A stretch of 64,000 nt of DNA from Nemertoderma westbladi (taxonomy: Eukaryota; Xenacoelomorpha; Nemertodermatida; Nemertodermatidae). Below, piece after piece: positions 42,814-55,763 of this stretch; the first letter of the stretch is position 1, and the number at the start of each line of letters is the position of its first letter. The notes beneath the pieces are model-generated. The model was not told where the DNA came from and did not search any database. It saw only the letters and a program-made list of their open reading frames with translations. Where the stretch lies: the NCBI GenBank assembly GCA_032718475.1, contig JAUCBJ010002641.1:1-64000 (forward strand), written 5' to 3'. Position numbers and translations under genes: made by a program.

Positions 42814-43317
42814 AAAGTCCAGTAGTAAACCGCTTACCGGATCCTAGTAACGATGTATCTTACCGTCAGACCGTAAGATCCAGTAGTGTATACAGGCTCG
42901 TACAGTATCTGACAATAAATCCCAGTCCAGCGTGTCAAAATAAACAGATACTAAATACGCAAACTACTACTGGCAAGGAACAGAGCCTGGTGTCTATTAT
43001 AATATGTGGGCAAGTCAAATGCCCAGCGAACTAGACAAAACAGGATACCCGTCCTCTAACCGGTGAGGCAGATGTACAGTCTACGGTGACAGACCAAACT
43101 CACAAGGAAACAATCCCCGCGCAGCGAATCCTAACTATCGCTAACAGACCCAAATACCGTAAACTTGCCGCAGTGTGATTTATATGGTTTATATACGAGC
43201 TAGTGGATTAACAGACTAGTGTAACAATACTGACCGTACTAAATCAGTCAAAAGGATGGGTCGTGCCTAAAGTAACAATACTGTTGGCAGAAACAATAGT
43301 CTAATAAGTAAATACTC
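42814..43317 (+). other. Spacer before BEL element 3
   Basis: No gene seen. It ends AATACTC directly before the LTR. No matching duplication was found after the 3' LTR. Confidence 0.4.
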
Positions 43318-43794
43318 TGTTACGGTATATGGCGCTGTATCCACATTATTAGCCATTATGCAGTATAATATATTAGTCCGTTATACTGTACGCAATATTA
43401 GTCCGTTATACTGTACGCAATATTAGTCCGTTGTGCAGCATAATATTTTAGATAAGGTATAATAGCGAGGTGATATTTAGATAGGGAAATCAAAACGCCC
43501 ATATATTTGAATCCATCCATTTTGTATAAGTATGTAGCCCTACCTACGTAATTTTGTATTAGGATATATGTAGATAGTTCCAGGGTAGCAAGTTTAGTCG
43601 GACCCTGGATTTTGTGCTTGCTGTTATTAGCTATCAATAGGGCTAGCTTATAGGGACGCTGTCCTGGCCATTCAGCAGCCAGGGACATGATCCATTACCA
43701 TATATGGTAATAATTTGAGGTTTGGGCAGCAATAGGGCTACAATCCGGCCTCCTTATTGGACTAACTGCTTCCAGGTTGGTCTAATGCTAGCGC

Positions 43795-43870
43795 GGACTG
43801 GAGAGCCAATAGGAGAGCGATTGAGTCACCCTATTGCATCACCCCACTCGGATCACCTATAAATTGGCGG
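43795..43870 (+). promoter_or_regulatory. LTR promoter: CCAAT-like and TATA box
   Basis: GCCAATAGG at about 43806 and CACCTATAAATTGGC at about 43855 are conserved in the 3' LTR (GCCAATGAG, CACCTATAAATTGGC at about 58812), although the surrounding LTR sequence has diverged. They are the likely RNA polymerase II core promoter. Confidence 0.6.
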
Positions 43871-44462
43871 TTTGCCGGTAGAGCTGTACCTACAACTCCT
43901 TACCCCAACCTATCACCTCATCTCATTATTCTGTGTACAGTTAGGAGTACAATTTTGCGTATTTCTGCAATTTGCTACCTTTTGATTAATTTCTCGAGAA
44001 TGATTTGCTAGTGCGATTATTCTTGATTGTGTTTCTCAATTAATCCTATCGATTACTGCTAATTACAACCGGAACTATGATTTCTACCTCTTTCGTTAAT
44101 GGTTCTATGTGATTCCTTTCTACGCAATAATCCTACGGGATTTCTGAGACTGTCAGACTTTGTGATTTGCATGCGCCGCTACGGTAGCTATTGCAATAAA
44201 TGGAGGGCTAAGGTGCCAGTAGGCGGTGGGCGCATCGGGGGGTTGAGCGACGAAGGGAGTGCGGAGGATTCAAAGGCGGGCAACGCTGGCGGGGGGTCAA
44301 CGTTGTGGTCGGGCAATTCGCACTGTAGGTAGAGACCGCTCGCTGGTACGGTAATTAGGGGGCTGATGATCCAGGTTTTGTCTCTATTTAGTATTAGGGG
44401 GGCAGGAATTGGGTTAGTTAGGAAGCCTAGATGTACCCGGGAGGGGCCTGCATACCCTACAG

Positions 44463-44545
44463 TAAATTGCGAATTAGTCAATTGCGAATTATTATGTTGC
44501 GAATTATATAATTGCGGATTGTATAATTGCAAGTTGTACTATTGT
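44463..44545. repeat. TTGCGAATTA-type short tandem array
   Basis: Six units of about 14 bp (AATTGCGAATTAGTC, ATGTTGCGAATTAT, AATTGCGGATTGT and so on). The same array is at 59422-59504. A 62-codon frame with repeated NCEL/YNC motifs is a by-product. Confidence 0.8.
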
Positions 44546-45385
44546 GATCTGTGATTGCTGACGCTGATTGGTGTGTTACTGAAGTGTGCCTATGATTATG
44601 AATGCTTAGGTAGGCGCCCCTTTTCTCTTTGATTGATTTCTATTTCTTAGTTACAACAAATAATTACTGATTAGGTCAAAGTAATACGGCATTTTAGGCT
44701 ATTACTAGCGAAACCTGTTGTGTAATAAATTAGAATTATGCATTCTGGAACTCTTAGTAATTAGTGCGCTGTTACATATTTGTGACTGTAATTGATTAGT
44801 AAAATTAAGAATTAGTACGCAGCATAGCGGAGAGTAGCTAAGGTAATAATTTAGAGTACCGTAAACTATTCACGCTGAGCGGTTATTTGCATTAGCGGGC
44901 AATAAGCTAGATCGCAGTAGTCAGTACGCAAGACACTAGTAGTTTGCTGGCCTAAAGCCAGCTGCAGGCAAATTTAGACCCAGAGCGGTATTACCCACGA
45001 AAGACAGTGTACTGTACCAATTTTTTTGATTATTTTAAATATTCTCGCATTCACACATTCCGTTAGGGAATCCCCAGTATTCGCGATTAGAAAAGACGTA
45101 GGCAATAGCGTGCTTCAATAGTAGTAAAATTAGGCGTAAGAATGCTCTGAGTGCAAAGCCTCTCACACTCGTCTTAAGTAAGCTTAGGGAGCCGACTCGG
45201 GTTTATTGTTTTGGTTATTCCCGCGTGGCTCATAGATTCAAACAGTTAACTCTCTATCGAGCGATCGGTAGAGAAAGGAACAAGCGATTTTGCAGGAGCC
45301 GTGTAAATTTAGTAAAATATATTAGCGGACGGCAGATTAGCGCCATCCAACGGTAAGTAGCGGTTTTGTATTTAGCAGCCTTACA

Positions 45386-45825
45386 TTTTAGGTTTTTTTG
45401 GTTTTTTGAATCGCTCAAGTTAGAGAGAGAGTTAGAGAGAGTCGCAACCCGAAAATGTAGCCACGTGCTAGTGGATACATATAATATTTGAAATTAAAAT
45501 TACGTTGATTAGAGCTATATATGCAAAATTGGAATTATTTGGGTGGCAAATTTATTCTGAATATTTTGTATTAGATTCAGAAATTATTTTGTGTCATACC
45601 GGTATTTAATTGCTATAATAGCTATATAATAATATTTTTGTTTAAATATTGTGCTAGTATTTGCTATAACTATACCCCATTAAATTCACATTGCATTGCA
45701 AATTTATTTTGACATTTTGGACCAACTAGTTATTTGACAAATAATTTGACCGTATTTTCAGTTAAATTATAATAATATCTCGAAATTTGCGAGATTTTTG
45801 CCGGAAGGCAAACATTATTTAGACT
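45386..45825 (+). other. Leader of BEL element 3
   Basis: Short AT-rich leader, starting TTTTAGGTTTTTTTGG, with GTTAGAGAGA repeats near 45418. No primer-binding site is recognised and there is no ORF. Confidence 0.5.
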
Positions 45826-46911
45826 ATGAGTGTCTCAGACAAGGAGGCACTAGAGGACAGCTATGAGACGGCGGCAGGACCGCCGACTGACGATAGCATA
45901 AATATTACTGTTGACGACAATGCCGACTATGACGACGCAGCGAGCGACGCTGACGTAAGTGAACAGGAGGACGAGACAGTGACTAGTGAGGAAGAACAAC
46001 AACCTCAAGTAATAGTATTAGGATCCCCTACCGCTACTGTAGGGAAGGACTGCACAGCAGCCCGGACAGAGGTGAGTGATAGGGAGGGTAGTGTAGCAGA
46101 AGCGAGAGCCCGGAGCCCGGTTTCCAGACCAGTGGTTATGGTAAGTGCCGTGGTCCCAGCGGCTGTTAGAAGTACCCGTAGTTCCCGAAATAATCCTTCA
46201 AGTCCACAGAGTGTGAGTCAGGTAAGCGAGAGAGAACTTGATATCGCGATAAAGAAGAAACTTCGCGCGCATGCCAGACATATAACCCAGACAGCGGACA
46301 AGGTAAGGAAGATGTTAGCTGACTCAGCAAACATCGGAAGGGTAGGGTTAGTAGAGATTAGAAGAGGATATAACTCAGCATTATTCAAACAGACGGAGGA
46401 GCTTGCAGTCCTAGCGAAGAAGGCAGTAGAGTCTCAGTCGAGCGACGTGGCGACGAGGATTTACAACAGGGTTTTAGCAGCCTTGTTGGAGCACCGCGAG
46501 TTATCGGAGCGATTCCGACGAGTTAGGACGGAGAACTGGCTGCTATGGGCATCACAAGCGCAGGCGACTCAGGTGAGTGACGCAGAGTTGAGAGACTTAG
46601 TGGAGCGGGAAGAGATCCAAGATAAAGAAGAGCGCCGTTATCAGAGGGAAGTTACTAGCTGGCTGATGCAGAATGGAGTGGTGGTACCAGGCCAGGTGCT
46701 ACCGACGACGGAGAACATTCAACAGAGGACGTTGACTCCACCCAACGACGCATCCAGAGACAGTGGCGATTCCCAGGTTAGTCACGCACGAGGGAAGGTT
46801 ATATGTGCTAGATCCCTTGTTTCTCACAACTCGGCGGAGGAGAGAAGACGCCGACTGGACGAACAACAGGCGGAAGTTTTGCGTGCATCGGAAGCATGGA
46901 AGGAAGCCTAA
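45826..46911 (+). pseudogene. gag: Element 3 gag, N-terminal part
   Basis: 361 codons from ATG 45826: an acidic, Ser/Thr-rich N-terminus (DDSINITVDDNADYDD), then a helical charged region. It ends at an in-frame TAA (46909-46911), after which the same frame continues as a Glu/Lys/Arg coiled coil (RKLDAKLRELEEKGKREQ). A frameshift at about 47070 moves the rest to the next frame. Element 2 has a coiled coil at the same place. Several QVS/EVS donor-like codon groups (CAGGTGAGT, CAGGTAAGC) occur. Confidence 0.8.
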
Positions 46912-49475
46912 CGAGAAAGGGAGCGAACACGTAAGTTAGACGCAAAGTTGCGGGAGTTGGAAGAGAAAGGTAAGCGTGAGCAAGCGGAATGCGAACAGAA
47001 GGAACGCAAACTCCAACTTGAACGCGAACTCCAACTTGAACGCGAACAGAAAGAACGCGAACAGAAAGACGCGAACTCTAACTTGAACGCGAACGGGAAG
47101 CGAAGAAACGCGAATTCCAACTTGAACGCGAACGTAAGGAACGCGAACTCGAGATCGAGAAAGAGCGACAAGCGTTGTATGAAGAAAAGGCGCATGTGGA
47201 AGAAGAGAGCGCAGCGAGACAAGCGAGGGAAGAAGAAGAACGTAAACTGGCGCAGTTGGAAAGTGCGAGATTAAGTTTAGAGAGCGAAGAACGGACTAGG
47301 AAGGCGAACGAAATCGCCGAGAAGGGGATGCGAATGATCGAAGAATGTGGGGCGAGTGTAGGGACCGAGTTACGAGAACTGTTCGCACTGCAGAAGGCCG
47401 AACAGGAAGCGAGAACTCCGACTATATGCGAGTCGACGACGACCAGAATTCCTATACCCGGTCCAGCTATTACGAGTACACGGATCGCTAAACCATTCTC
47501 TACATATCGCACGCCAGTTGGTATTAGTGCTTCACCCATCGCCCAGGATCCACGTCATCGGAACACCGCACCACTATACACCAAACGCGACAACGAAGAA
47601 TTTAGAGAAGAAACTCCGGCAGGACGAGTATTAGGCGAACCGAACCCGCGGGTTTGGAATACGCGGACGGAACGCCGACCCAGTTCGACGGAGAACTTCC
47701 GGGTTAAACCGGAAGAGGGATCATATGAGAGACAGCGGATTACTCAGATAGAGCCGACTATACAACAGAACCCTAGCCAGGAATTTATTACGAGGGATGA
47801 GTTAAGTGCTAGTTTAGCGCAAGCTATATCGCCGCACATCCAACCTATAACGGACATGCTTAGTAACCTACGGTTAAAGGAAGCAGCCCAGGTAAGAAGT
47901 AATTCTAACCGAAGTAATTATAGTCAACGAGTACGCATATCGGAGGAAACTATACCACATAGACCTCAGGTAAGGACGCCGGTCCCGAATATCCATAATC
48001 CCAATTTCGAAAACTCAGCCGAGAAATTTATTCAGGACGCTTGGGTCAGGGCCTCAGCACGCAAACCATCGCGAGCGCTAAGGACTGACACCGAATCAAG
48101 CGATGAAGAGGAAGACATGAGACGTCAGAAGTCCCGAAACTATAAGGAAAGAAGGACGGACGCGGAGCAGGTAAGTTCAAATCCCCGGGAAAGGACCAGA
48201 CTTAACAACCCTGCGGAACTAAACCATTTGTTAACCCGGAACGACGCAACCCTTAGGGACATAGGTAAGTTTGCTGCTAGGCAGGGACTGCCGACGCAAC
48301 AACCCCAGAAGTTTATGGGTAACCACAAGCACTGGAGGACTTTCAAAACCTATGTCGACGAGCAGCTAACCAACAGCACCTTTACTCCCAATGAGAAGTT
48401 CAACTATTTGCTTCAGATGCTCCATCGAGAACCTAGAGCCATTGCTGACAACTTCGTCGGCAATGAAAGAGCATTCGAGTTAGCAATGAAGACGCTTAGC
48501 GACATCTACGGGAATAAAACCAAGATGGCGCAGTCGATAGTAGAAGACTTGGGTAAGGGCGGAAGTATTACAACTCCGTTAGTGCTGTTGAACTTAGCGA
48601 ACGCTATTTCGAACGCATTGGACATCTTGAGGACGGTGAATCTACCTCATCATGGTGACCACGCCGAAGTATTAAAGAGCGTAATAAGACGTTTAAACAT
48701 GCGTTATCGACAGAAATGGCGCAAATTAGAGAATAAGTTGGAGGGCCAAGGTAAAGTATTGACACTTCAGCATATTCATGACATGATAGCCACAGACGCA
48801 GTAGCAGAGATGAAATCAAACTTCTCAGAGGAGAATATGAGGGAGTCTAAACCTGTTACCGGTAAGTCTATGGTAAGTTTTGACGATGACAGGACCACTG
48901 TGACATTTAACTCAGTAGACAGATATAATTCGAGTACCCCAGCCTTTAGATCAGACTCGCGAGTATGGTCAGGTGAGCGGTTAGATAGACCTAGGTTAAA
49001 GCAACAGGAGTTGCCGGATGGATTTGTAGGTTGCCAATACTGTTTACTAAAGGAGGTAAGATCTGACGACCATAAGTTAGATAGTTGCAGACGGTTCAAA
49101 GAATTACATTCGGAACAGAGAAGAGTTCAAGTGCGGACGTTGGACACCTGTTGGGCATGTCTTGCGCCAGGTCATGTACGGCGGCAGTGCCCGAACAGCA
49201 AGGACGGATGCATGGAATGCGGCAGACTACATCACAAGTTGCTACATGCGGATTTCCATACCCCAACGGACCGTTACTTACAGCGAAATCCTCAAAGGAA
49301 GGGGAGCAAAGAACCCGTATCGATAAGGAGAAATACGTACTCTGGCATCGAGCGCGAGAGAAGTGACCTGCCAAGGTTTCACCGCGGACAGTTCATCAAC
49401 CAGCACGCGGACGTATTTATCATCGGCAACGTCGGAAATATTCAGCGTGATTCCGGTAAAGCTTACCGGAGATAA
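46912..49475 (+). pseudogene. gag: Element 3 gag, coiled coil, DUF1759 domain and zinc knuckles
   Basis: After the TAA and the frameshift near 47070 the frame is open from about 47080 to 49475. It covers the coiled coil (ERQALYEEKAHVEEE), a Pro/Arg linker, the Gag DUF1759 region (FMGNHKHWRTFKTYV to about 48785), and zinc knuckles: an atypical first (CQYCLLKEVRSDDHKLDSC), then CWACLAPGHVRRQC and CMECGRLHHKLLH. The organisation mirrors element 2. The protease continues in another frame that overlaps at 49363-49475. Confidence 0.85.
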
Positions 49476-50067
49476 GGGATCGAAGCGAATATATGTGATG
49501 TTGGACACTGCGTCCACATTATCTTATATCGACGAGGAAGTGGCGAGAGCTGTTTCTAGCTTCCAGGACGCCGAGGAGATCCAAATAGAGTTGAAGTCTA
49601 TGCATGGGGTAGGAGACCTCAAGGGACACAGGATATCTGTAGAACTAGATTCCCTACTTCCAAGAGACCAACATACTCGACAAGAACGGAAAGCTTTGCC
49701 ATTGGACGGATTTAAGTGTCTAGCTATGAAGGGATTCGGCAGGCAGTTAGGTAAGGTGCTGCCGATGAGTCCCATAGCACAGGAGTATTTTGATAAACTC
49801 AGAATACCCAGACACCAGGTAGGTTATAGGAATGTTTCTATGTTGATTGGTGCAGAACAGCTGATCGCACACCAGATATGGGAAACGAGACCAGCTAAGC
49901 CGCATGTCAATGGACCACAGGCCCATAGAACCATACTAGGTTGGTATACAAGAGTACCCATGTCTTATGAGTTTATAGGAGGCGACAAGCCAATAGACAG
50001 ATACGATGTAATTACAGCCTATAACTCAACCACCGTTAGTAGAACCACCAGACATAGACGAGTTTAG
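49363..50067 (+). pseudogene. pro: Element 3 aspartic protease
   Basis: The frame encodes YVMLDTASTLSYIDEEVA, the active-site Asp with Thr-Ala-Ser in place of the usual Ser/Thr-Gly, and MLIGAEQLIAHQIW, matching ILIGQNAHEAL in element 2. The frame is offset from gag and from the RT (shift near 50030). In element 2 all are in one frame, so these offsets are best read as decay; a programmed shift is possible but unsupported. Confidence 0.8.
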
Positions 50068-51160
50068 GAGAACCTGTATTGACCACTATAGTGACTTTAG
50101 CGAGTCGGACGAGGAGTTGATTCCCGATAATGTTAGGTTGTCGGAACCACTTCGCAACGACCGGACAGATAGTGAACCCGAGGACTACTGTTATCAGACC
50201 CGTGGGTCTGGTTCAGCGGCCCACGCTACTTATCTGAGTAACGTTTTGACTTATACCAATATAGTGGAGGGTCAAGTGGCTAAATATCGAGACCTAGACA
50301 TTTTCCAATACAGTGAGGAGGAATTACAGAAGGAATTGATACGCCAGGACCTCGAGACAGGAGCCAGAACCGTCGAATGGCTGGATAGGGACGCAATGGA
50401 ACCCGGTGGATATGACCTAGCCATGTCTACTGATGAGAAACGGTCGCTGGAGATGATGGAAGATACCATACGTCTGCTGCCGACTGGACATTTTGAAGTT
50501 GGAATGTTGTGGCGTCGACAACCACCTAAGTTGGAGAACAACTACAGCTTAGCCTTGAAAAGATTGAACGGAGTAAGGGCTCGGTTGTTAAGGAATCCGG
50601 ACATTAGGGAGAAGTATTGCGCCCAGATCAACAACTATTTCGCCAAGGGATTTGCTGGGAAGGTAGAGGACCCTGACTTAGTGACAGACCAGACTTATTA
50701 CCTTCCACACCACTATGTGACTCACCCTGACAAACCTGACAAAGTCCGAGTAGTCAACGACTGCGCAGCAGTCTATAGAGGTATGTCCCTGAATTCAGAG
50801 TTGATGGATGGTCCCAACCTGAATAACTATATGATAGGAATACTGTTGCGTTTTAGACAGCGGCGATTCGCATTTACTTGTGACATTGAGGCAATGTTCC
50901 ACCAGGTAAGAGCCTGTAAGGCAGACCAGGATAGCCTTCGCTTTCTCTGGTATGAGAATGAAGACTTATCCGGCCCAGTGGTTACATACCAGATGTACGT
51001 TAGGATATTTGGCGCCCGCGATAGTCCAAACGGCACGCTGTTTGTTCTAAAGAAAACGGCAACAGCCCAGATTGGTAAGTATCCAGTAGAAGTGATCGAG
51101 TCCATCTTGAGAAACTTCTATATGGACGACGGATTGGTGTCCAAGGACACAGCAGAGCAA
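50037..51160 (+). pseudogene. pol: Element 3 reverse transcriptase
   Basis: Open frame with YYLPHHYVTHPDKPDKVRVV, GPNLNNYMIGILLRFRQ, FTCDIEAMFHQV (first catalytic Asp), DQDSLRFLWY, and FYMDDGLVS (YMDD box). The segment after AEQGVLG is frameshifted near 51155, and the connection continues in the next frame. Confidence 0.9.
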
Positions 51161-52583
51161 GGAGTGCTTGGCTACAGGGGGATTTCCTCTGACCAAGTTC
51201 ACTACGAACTCGGAGGCCCTATTAGAGTCGTTCCCAGTGAAAGATCGCGGGAGCGGAGACATTGAATTGAGGGTAGAACCCATCCACATGGCGCGAGTAC
51301 TGGGACTCGCTTGGAACCCGAACTCAGATAAGTTCCAGGTAAGAATTAGATTTGAGCCCAGTAGCCCAGACAAAGTTTTGACAAAGAGAATTTGCTTATC
51401 AACTTTGAGTAGACTATTTGACCCGATGAACTTTATCAGTCCGGTAATATTACAGGCACGAGCGTGCATGAGGAAAATTTGGTTGTCCGACTTAGAGTGG
51501 GACGAACCAATATCTCCTATACATGCAAAGCAGTGGAGAGAGTGGGAAGCCGAGTTACATCTATTGAAAAACATAGATGTATCCCGCTCCTACTTTCCGA
51601 ATCAGCTGGTATTCCCAGCTGATCTCGAACTCCACCTATTTAGTGACGCAAGTGACACCGGCTTTGGTATGGTAGCCTACCTTCGCCGAGAGGTAAGTCA
51701 GGACAAGTTTGAGACGGCCTTTGTGACTTCTAGATCAAAGACAATGCCGGTCAAATACATGACTGTCCCTTGTGCAGAGTTACAGGCGGCTGTAGTTTCA
51801 GTCGAGGTAAGTAAGCAGATAACTGAGGAGTTAGACACAACATTGACCTTATTCTATTGGACGGATGCATCCTTGGTGTTAGTATACATTGCGGCTGACA
51901 ATATTGCACTAAAGACATTTGTGGCCAATAGACGCGCTCAGATCGTTGACTTTTCGACGAAGGAACAATGGAGACATTGTCCAGGAGTGTTAAACCCGGC
52001 CGACATAACTTCGAGAGGTGCAATGCTGGCGGAATTCTGTCAGGAAGAGTCGCAGGAGTTTTGGTTGCATGGACCTGATTTTCTAACGAGGACACAGGAA
52101 CATTGGCCAGAGCGACTAAAGATAGTGACCAATCCGATGCTTGAAGATGCAGAAGTCAAGGTGGAGAAAGTCTCTAAGTCAAAGTCTAAAGCCAAACTCA
52201 AGTCATTGGAGCGGCCTGAAGAGTCATTGGAGCGGCCTGAAGAGTCATTGGAGCGGCCCGGAGACCTGTCAGACCAACAGACTTACGTGACTACTAGGTC
52301 CGGAAGGGTAAGTTATGACGTAAAACCACCCTTACAGACTAAACCAGAGTCACAGTTGGTAAGTGACGGACAGAAAATGACCGACAAAATGGAGTCTTTG
52401 GTTTCCAAACCTGCGGGTTTGGATTCGAAACTTCCATTAATTAGCGGACAACCGTCGCTGGCATTAGAGCCATGTAGTGTTTATGACAAATTACTAAATT
52501 CGTCTGCCTCTTGGCTGACAATTTGTAAAAGAACTGCGTGGTTAAGCCGATACGTTTCGTACCTTTGTTTAAAACATTCGTAA
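51160..52583 (+). pseudogene. pol: Element 3 RT connection and RNase H
   Basis: Frame with GGFPLTKFTTNS and RICLSTLSRLFDPMNFISPV (RT connection), then RNase H: LHLFSDASDTGFGMVAYL, VPCAELQAAVVS, FYWTDASLVLVYI, HCPGVLNPADITSRGA. A three-fold SLERPEE repeat lies in the linker (52203-52262). The frame ends at an in-frame TAA (52581-52583). Confidence 0.9.
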
Positions 52584-53858
52584 CATTTGAGAGAACGAAC
52601 GAGCGCTAATATTGAGCGAATTCAGAAATTGAAACAACCTCTGACAGAGGATGAGATTGATCAAGCGGAATTAAAGCATTTGAAACATTATCAAATGTGT
52701 GCCTTCCCTAAAGAATTCCATCTATTATCGGCTCAACGACCAGTTCTTTATAAACCCCTTAGAAAATGGAGTCCATTAATCCATAAGGGTTTGATTTGTC
52801 ATAGATCGAGAATCCAGACTGTCGACATAAACTCACAGTTTAGGTTCCCAGTGATAATCCCTAGTCACCCAATAGAATTGCAAAGAGCGATTCTATGGGA
52901 TATACATAAGAGGTTACATCACGCGGGAAAGTTACACTGTTTGTCGGCAGCGAGACAGCGATTCATTCTATTGCAGCCAAGCAGGGCAGTCGGCACTATG
53001 TATGACGCCTGTCTGGTTTGCAAGAGAGTGAACGCCAGAGTATTGGAACAGGAGATGGCTGAACTCCTGGAAGCGAGAGTGCAGGCATATGACCCACCCT
53101 TTACGAACACAGGGGTGGACTGTTTTGGTCCGATTGAAGCAAAGAGTGGACGGCTGACCCACAAGCGATGGGGTCTGCTACTGACATGCATGGCTAGTAG
53201 AGCCATACACATTGAGCGTGTGGCAGAAATGTCGACCAAATCTCTGCTCCTGGCCTTAAAGAGATTTATGGCCAGGAGAGGACTAGTAAAGGCGTTCTAC
53301 TCTGACAAGGGTACAAACTTTGTCGGGGGGAATAGCGAGTTGAACGCGGCTCATAAAGCGGCATAGAATAAGGAAATTTCTGCAGCACTTTTGCCGCAAA
53401 GAGTAGAGTGGAGATTTAATACTCCAGAAAGTCCTTGGAGAGGAGGAAGTTGGGAGCGTTTAGTTCGCTTTGTAAAGCAGGCCATTGCTAAGACGTTGCC
53501 TGTATATAAACAACTTACCGATGACGAACTGGTCACAGCTTTCATCGAAATCGAGCATACATTAAACTCGAGGCCGATAGCTATGTTGCCAGATGGTGTT
53601 GCATTAACGCCGAATCATTTGCTAATGCAGAGTCCAGCATTTTTTGTGCCGGCATCAGAACCCATTAGTGCCGACCTATATAGTCGTAAAAGCTGGAAGG
53701 TGACTCAATTAGTAGCGTACACATTCTGGGAATATTGGCGGGAATACTATCTTCAGACACTACTACAGATTGGTGCCAACAGTACAACTAAGGTGCTAAA
53801 GGTTAGTAGCACCAGAGGCGTACACGGACCCCACTCAGTAGTTTGCAGTGAAGTGTGA
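52584..53858 (+). pseudogene. pol: Element 3 integrase
   Basis: Same frame as the RNase H part. HHCC zinc site (WDIHKRLHHAG, CLVCKRV), core Asp residues in NTGVDCFGPI and YSDKGTNFVGG, an in-frame TAG (53364-53366), then catalytic Glu in GGSWERLVRF and LNSRPIAMLP, LTPNHLLMQSP, SWKVTQLVAY. The frame is lost after about 53775, so the C-terminal domain (the GD.VLV..D type seen in element 2) is missing. The palindrome at 53869-53886 lies just beyond. Confidence 0.9.
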
Positions 53859-54105
53859 TGTTCGATTATCAAACCTGTGGGTTTGGTATAGTCGAGTATT
53901 GAGGCTATGGTCCTTTCTAACTACTGTAGTTTAGTACGAGTAATGGGAGTAGTTTGGGCATCAAAAAGTGAGTTGGTCACGGCCAGTTTATCTCCAAAGT
54001 TTTTGCGCTATGCATGGGAATAGGTTAGAGGATAGTTAGGAAGAGACGGGATCTAGAGAGTCGAACCTGAACTGCTGGAAGGCAGCGTGGGGGGGGGGGG
54101 GGGGG
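53859..54105 (+). other. Junction between pol and ORF3
   Basis: No ORF. It includes one palindrome copy (53869-53886) and ends in a G17 tract (54089-54105). The ORF3 start may be obscured by this tract. Confidence 0.5.
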
Positions 54106-55763
54106 CGGAGTTACCATTCGCGCGACCAGGATGTAAAGATTCTAACGTTTACTACCATGGGAGGTTGGTGATGGAGCTAAATGGGAAATATAAACCCACG
54201 TATGATAAGGAATTACGGAGGGAAAGAATGAGAGCGTTGGGGGACCGTATGGAAGTTTTACGGATAGAGTATCGCACTCGGTATCCCTACGACTTCACTT
54301 TAGACGTATGTGACATTAGTGCAGACCCGGATAAGGAGATCGTGCGGCTGTACCATATGAATATGTATTTACGACATGAAGAACCCCTACCTGCAGTCCG
54401 CGATCAGTTCGACGAAATGCATCTGTACCGGAGGACCCGAGGCGAGGATCAGGAGACGCCGAAAATCTTCAGCGTGTACAAGTTGTTTTGCAAGTGTGGT
54501 GAATGCATGAACAAACAAGACGTGGCGATTCCCGACCGACTAGACGAGCAACATCCAGAACCGATATTAACGCGATGTCAAGCTCACCAGTTCCTTAGAT
54601 ATAACGAGGGAGGTTACCCGATGAGCAACCCGATGATCAGTATCGACTTCAGCGGAAAGCGACCTCCGAGACCCATTACGCCGACCGTTACGACATTAGA
54701 TCCGTATACGGAGATTAAACCCTGTTCGACACCCAGTTTGATAGAGACAGCAGCGGCCATTTCGCTGTACCGAGCCTATAAGGATCTAGAGGCGCGGCGC
54801 GAAGCGGCACGTGACTCGGGTACCAAACCCGCGGGTTTGGAGCTCTCGAGTCCCTGGACTGCGTTTACTTCACCTCACCGAGCGAGAACCCTCACTCCTG
54901 AGCATCAGGACGACATAGACGCGTTGCGGCAGGAGGAGCGAGCGGCGAAGGCGAAAGAGTTATTCGAGAAGAGGATAGCGGAGTACAATAAGACCGCGGA
55001 TAGACATCAAGAGGAGACTAGGAGAGTGACCGGATTTGTTCCACAGGCCGTATCTCAACCCCGACCGGTGTATTATTCTGACGGCAACGAACCTGCGATA
55101 TTAGTAGGTCATCCGGAGTCGCGAGAAGCGATAAGATTCTTGCCGATGGTAAGGATGGCGGATCATTGGAACGTTGACTGTCTACGGGAAGTTTTATGCG
55201 CGAAGTTCTTGCGTGATGTCCCGATGCAGATCACAGATTATGACACATTGGACAAGATTGGAGCTCCGGGGAAGGAGAGCAAATTGTTTGGATGGTTGGA
55301 TAAGTACATCAAAGTATGGGTCGCAGTGGCTACATTCCCAGACAACGAGGAGGTAGACCAGACGTGGCTGAGGAGGAAGGGTTCTTACACCCGATATGAT
55401 GACCACAAGGCTATCGAGCGCATGTGGACCCCATCAGACGAGATTCAGCATCAGTGGAGGAAAACGGAGGAATCACTGCAGGATTGGACGGTGATGTTCT
55501 ATGACAATGAAGGAGGGTCCCATCAGGAATGTTTGACTAGCAAGTGCATTCAAATTCGTGCAGCCGATGGTGTGACTCATGTGTTTATGCGCATGAGGGC
55601 GGATCGAGAGAGACCGGAGCCCATCATAGCGACACAATATCGGAAAGGGAAGGATCCTAGGGAGCAGATTTTGGAGGTATGCAGGCGAGGAGGTATGCAC
55701 GGAGCAGAGCGTATCGACGCCAGGATGCTACCCAAGAAGGTTAGAGAGGCTATTCTCAACTAA
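54106..55763 (+). pseudogene. BEL ORF3, N-terminal part (unknown family)
   Basis: Open frame leaving the G17 tract; the first ATG is 54171 (MELNGKYKPTYDKELRRERM). It includes a Cys cluster FCKCGECMNK (about 54487), a Pro/Thr linker, an Ala/Glu/Arg helical stretch (QEERAAKAKELFEKRIAEYNK type), and conserved-looking segments such as KIGAPGKESKLFGWLDKYIKVW. It ends at TAA 55761-55763, and the same frame resumes immediately downstream. It lies after pol and before the polypurine tract, where env would be, but no signal peptide, membrane helix or glycoprotein Cys pattern is seen. No family recognised. Confidence 0.7.

Larger units (their letters stand above)
43318..45385 (+). repeat. 5' LTR of BEL element 3
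   Basis: 2.07 kb. The first part contains a 26-bp tandem repeat (ATTAGTCCGTTATACTGTACGC, 43372-43440). A promoter-like block follows at about 43795-43870. The later part has a TTGCGAATTA-type array (44463-44545). The second half (from about 44200) is nearly identical to the 3' LTR, whereas the first 900 bp differ by many substitutions and a replaced block (43628-43720). Confidence 0.85.

Noticed and set aside
44366-44554. 62-codon frame with NCEL/YNC repeats, identical at 59325-59513
   Set aside because: Lies in the LTR and encodes its short tandem array.
46908-47222. Minus-strand Phe/Ser/Arg-rich frames opposite the gag coiled coil
   Set aside because: Shadow of the repeated GAACGCGAA codons on the plus strand.
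49363-49475. Programmed gag-pro frameshift in element 3
   Set aside because: Element 2 has the same genes in one frame and element 3 has many other breaks, so decay is the simpler reading.
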